This document shows positions 63,110-64,000 of a stretch of DNA of 64,000 bases, piece after piece. Source of the stretch: Comamonadaceae bacterium (GTDB taxonomy: Bacteria; Pseudomonadota; Gammaproteobacteria; Burkholderiales; Burkholderiaceae_C). A program made the position numbers and the translations under genes. The notes beneath the pieces were generated by a model that saw nothing but the letters and a program-made list of their open reading frames with translations, made no database searches and had not been told where the DNA came from. The stretch covers positions 62,001-126,000 of the forward strand of contig JAIYBB010000001.1 in the NCBI GenBank assembly GCA_027488735.1, in the 5' to 3' direction. Positions within the stretch are counted from its first letter, which is position 1. Each line of letters begins with the position of its first letter.

Positions 63110-64000
63110 TCACCAAGTAGGCTGCATGCGGATGTCCGCAGGCAAGGTGTTTTTCTTGACCGGCAGCAGATACAGCCTACCGAAGGTAAACGCAGCTTGC
63201 ACAGCGGTAGTAGCGCGGCCTAACAAACCGATCACGCCGCCGCGCTCTTTGGCTTTGGCGTTGGCGATGGACAACTCAACCAGACGCGTCATGCCAGCGC
63301 GGAACGCGGGGTGGTCAATATCGACTTCCACCGGGAACACCTGGCGCGCAATGTCAGAGGTGATGCGAAACACTTCATAGTCGTATTCTGTGGATTCAAA
63401 GCCCATGGCTTCGTGCAGCAGCGGCCGTGTGTGGTCGCGCACATACATGGTGGCATACACCGCCAGAATGAAAAATCGGATCCACAGCAAATTGACACCG
63501 CGCAGCAAATCGGGGTTGGCCCGCATGATCAAGGCAAACGATTCGCCGTGGCGGAATTCGTCATTGCACCAACGCTCGAACCAGCGAAAGATCGGGTGAA
63601 AACGTTTGTCAGGGTGTTTTTCAAGCTGACGGTAAATCGTGATGTAACGCGCATAGCCGATTTTTTCGGACAGGTAGGTGGCGTAAAAAATGAATTTGGG
63701 TTTGAAGAAGGTGTAGGACTTGGTGCGCTTGAGTTGGCCCAGGTCAATGCCTAAATCAAAGTCGCGCAAGGACTGGTTGATGAAACCGGCGTGGCGGGAT
63801 TCGTCGCGCGCCATGAAGGTCATCAATTGTTTGATGTCCGGGTTCTTCACATGCTTGCGCACTTCGTTGTACAAAATGCAGCCGGAGAATTCGGAGGTGA
63901 GTGAGCTGATCAAAAAATCTAAAAATTCTTGGCGCATCTCTGGGGACAACTGTGGCATGAGTTCGCGCACTTCATCGGCGAATGCAGCGTCACGTTGAAA
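63110..64000 (-). CDS. acsF: Aerobic Mg-protoporphyrin IX monomethyl ester cyclase (partial, N-terminus outside window)
   Basis: Oxygen-dependent diiron enzyme that closes ring E of bacteriochlorophyll. The 296 visible C-terminal residues include both diiron half-sites, [11 protein letters not shown] with [15 protein letters not shown], and later [13 protein letters not shown]. Further family sequence is [40 protein letters not shown] and [20 protein letters not shown]. The frame is open to base 64000, so 60 or more N-terminal residues lie outside. Presence of AcsF means pigment can be made with oxygen present. Confidence 0.96.
   Translation of the reverse strand, partial: FQRDAAFADEVRELMPQLSPEMRQEFLDFLISSLTSEFSGCILYNEVRKHVKNPDIKQLMTFMARDESRHAGFINQSLRDFDLGIDLGQLKRTKSYTFFKPKFIFYATYLSEKIGYARYITIYRQLEKHPDKRFHPIFRWFERWCNDEFRHGESFALIMRANPDLLRGVNLLWIRFFILAVYATMYVRDHTRPLLHEAMGFESTEYDYEVFRITSDIARQVFPVEVDIDHPAFRAGMTRLVELSIANAKAKERGGVIGLLGRATTAVQAAFTFGRLYLLPVKKNTLPADIRMQPTW

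Overview
This window looks like part of the chromosome of a phototrophic betaproteobacterium, most likely in the Burkholderiales (Comamonadaceae or a close relative). The evidence is a purple-bacterial photosynthesis gene cluster that includes the oxygen-dependent cyclase gene acsF, a betaproteobacterial TCA block (sdhCDAB-sdhE-gltA, then GntR regulator, mdh, a CoA ester lyase and acnB), and Burkholderiales-type neighbours such as a BPSS1780-like membrane protein beside thrB. No rRNA, confident tRNA, CRISPR array or complete insertion sequence was seen.

Layout. Positions 1-813 hold the N-terminal part of leuC. Positions 1079-4893 are a small phage- or ICE-like block on the minus strand: a RecT/Bet annealing protein, a YqaJ/lambda-Exo nuclease, a CI-like repressor and an unknown protein. 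Positions 5361-10304 carry the sdh-gltA operon, and 10435-15992 carry the GntR regulator with the divergent mdh-lyase-acnB operon. Positions 16242-33022 are mostly housekeeping and accessory genes: guaC, uvrD, thrB, polA, a dienelactone hydrolase, a ZIP transporter, a HupE-like trio, an acetamidase-like protein, and a Rieske oxygenase/DMT transporter/sulfurtransferase operon.

Photosynthesis. From 33152 the isoprenoid and photosynthesis genes begin: xseB, ispA, an NnrU-family protein (related to the plant carotene isomerase Z-ISO), crtE, crtF, bchXYZ, pufB, an unrecognised 75-residue membrane protein, pufA, pufL, pufM, pufC, crtA, crtD and crtC. At the right edge, on the minus strand, lie acsF (partial), puhE, crtI and crtB. 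Together they make bacteriochlorophyll a (last ring reduction and the cyclase step), acyclic carotenoids of the spheroidene/spheroidenone type, the LH1 antenna and the reaction centre with its tetraheme cytochrome. The crtE and bchX promoters share one design: a TTGACA -35 box whose ACA closes an imperfect PpsR/CrtJ site, then exactly 8 bp, then a perfect TGT-N12-ACA site.

Nicotinate island. Between crtC and crtB sits about 11 kb that is not photosynthetic: an enoyl-CoA hydratase, enamidase, 6-hydroxynicotinate reductase, an ApbE-like UPF0280 protein, two DUF1185 paralogues, an apparently exported nicotinamidase, the two-subunit nicotinate dehydrogenase NicA/NicB with three heme c sites, and peptide deformylase. 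It reads as a route nicotinamide -> nicotinate -> 6-hydroxynicotinate -> tetrahydro-6-oxonicotinate -> 2-formylglutarate, joining an aerobic-type first step to the reductive branch known from Eubacterium barkeri.

The observations most worth following up are the extra small membrane protein between pufB and pufA, the NnrU/Z-ISO-like gene among isoprenoid genes, the duplicated PpsR promoter architecture, and the mixed nicotinate island inside the photosynthesis cluster.
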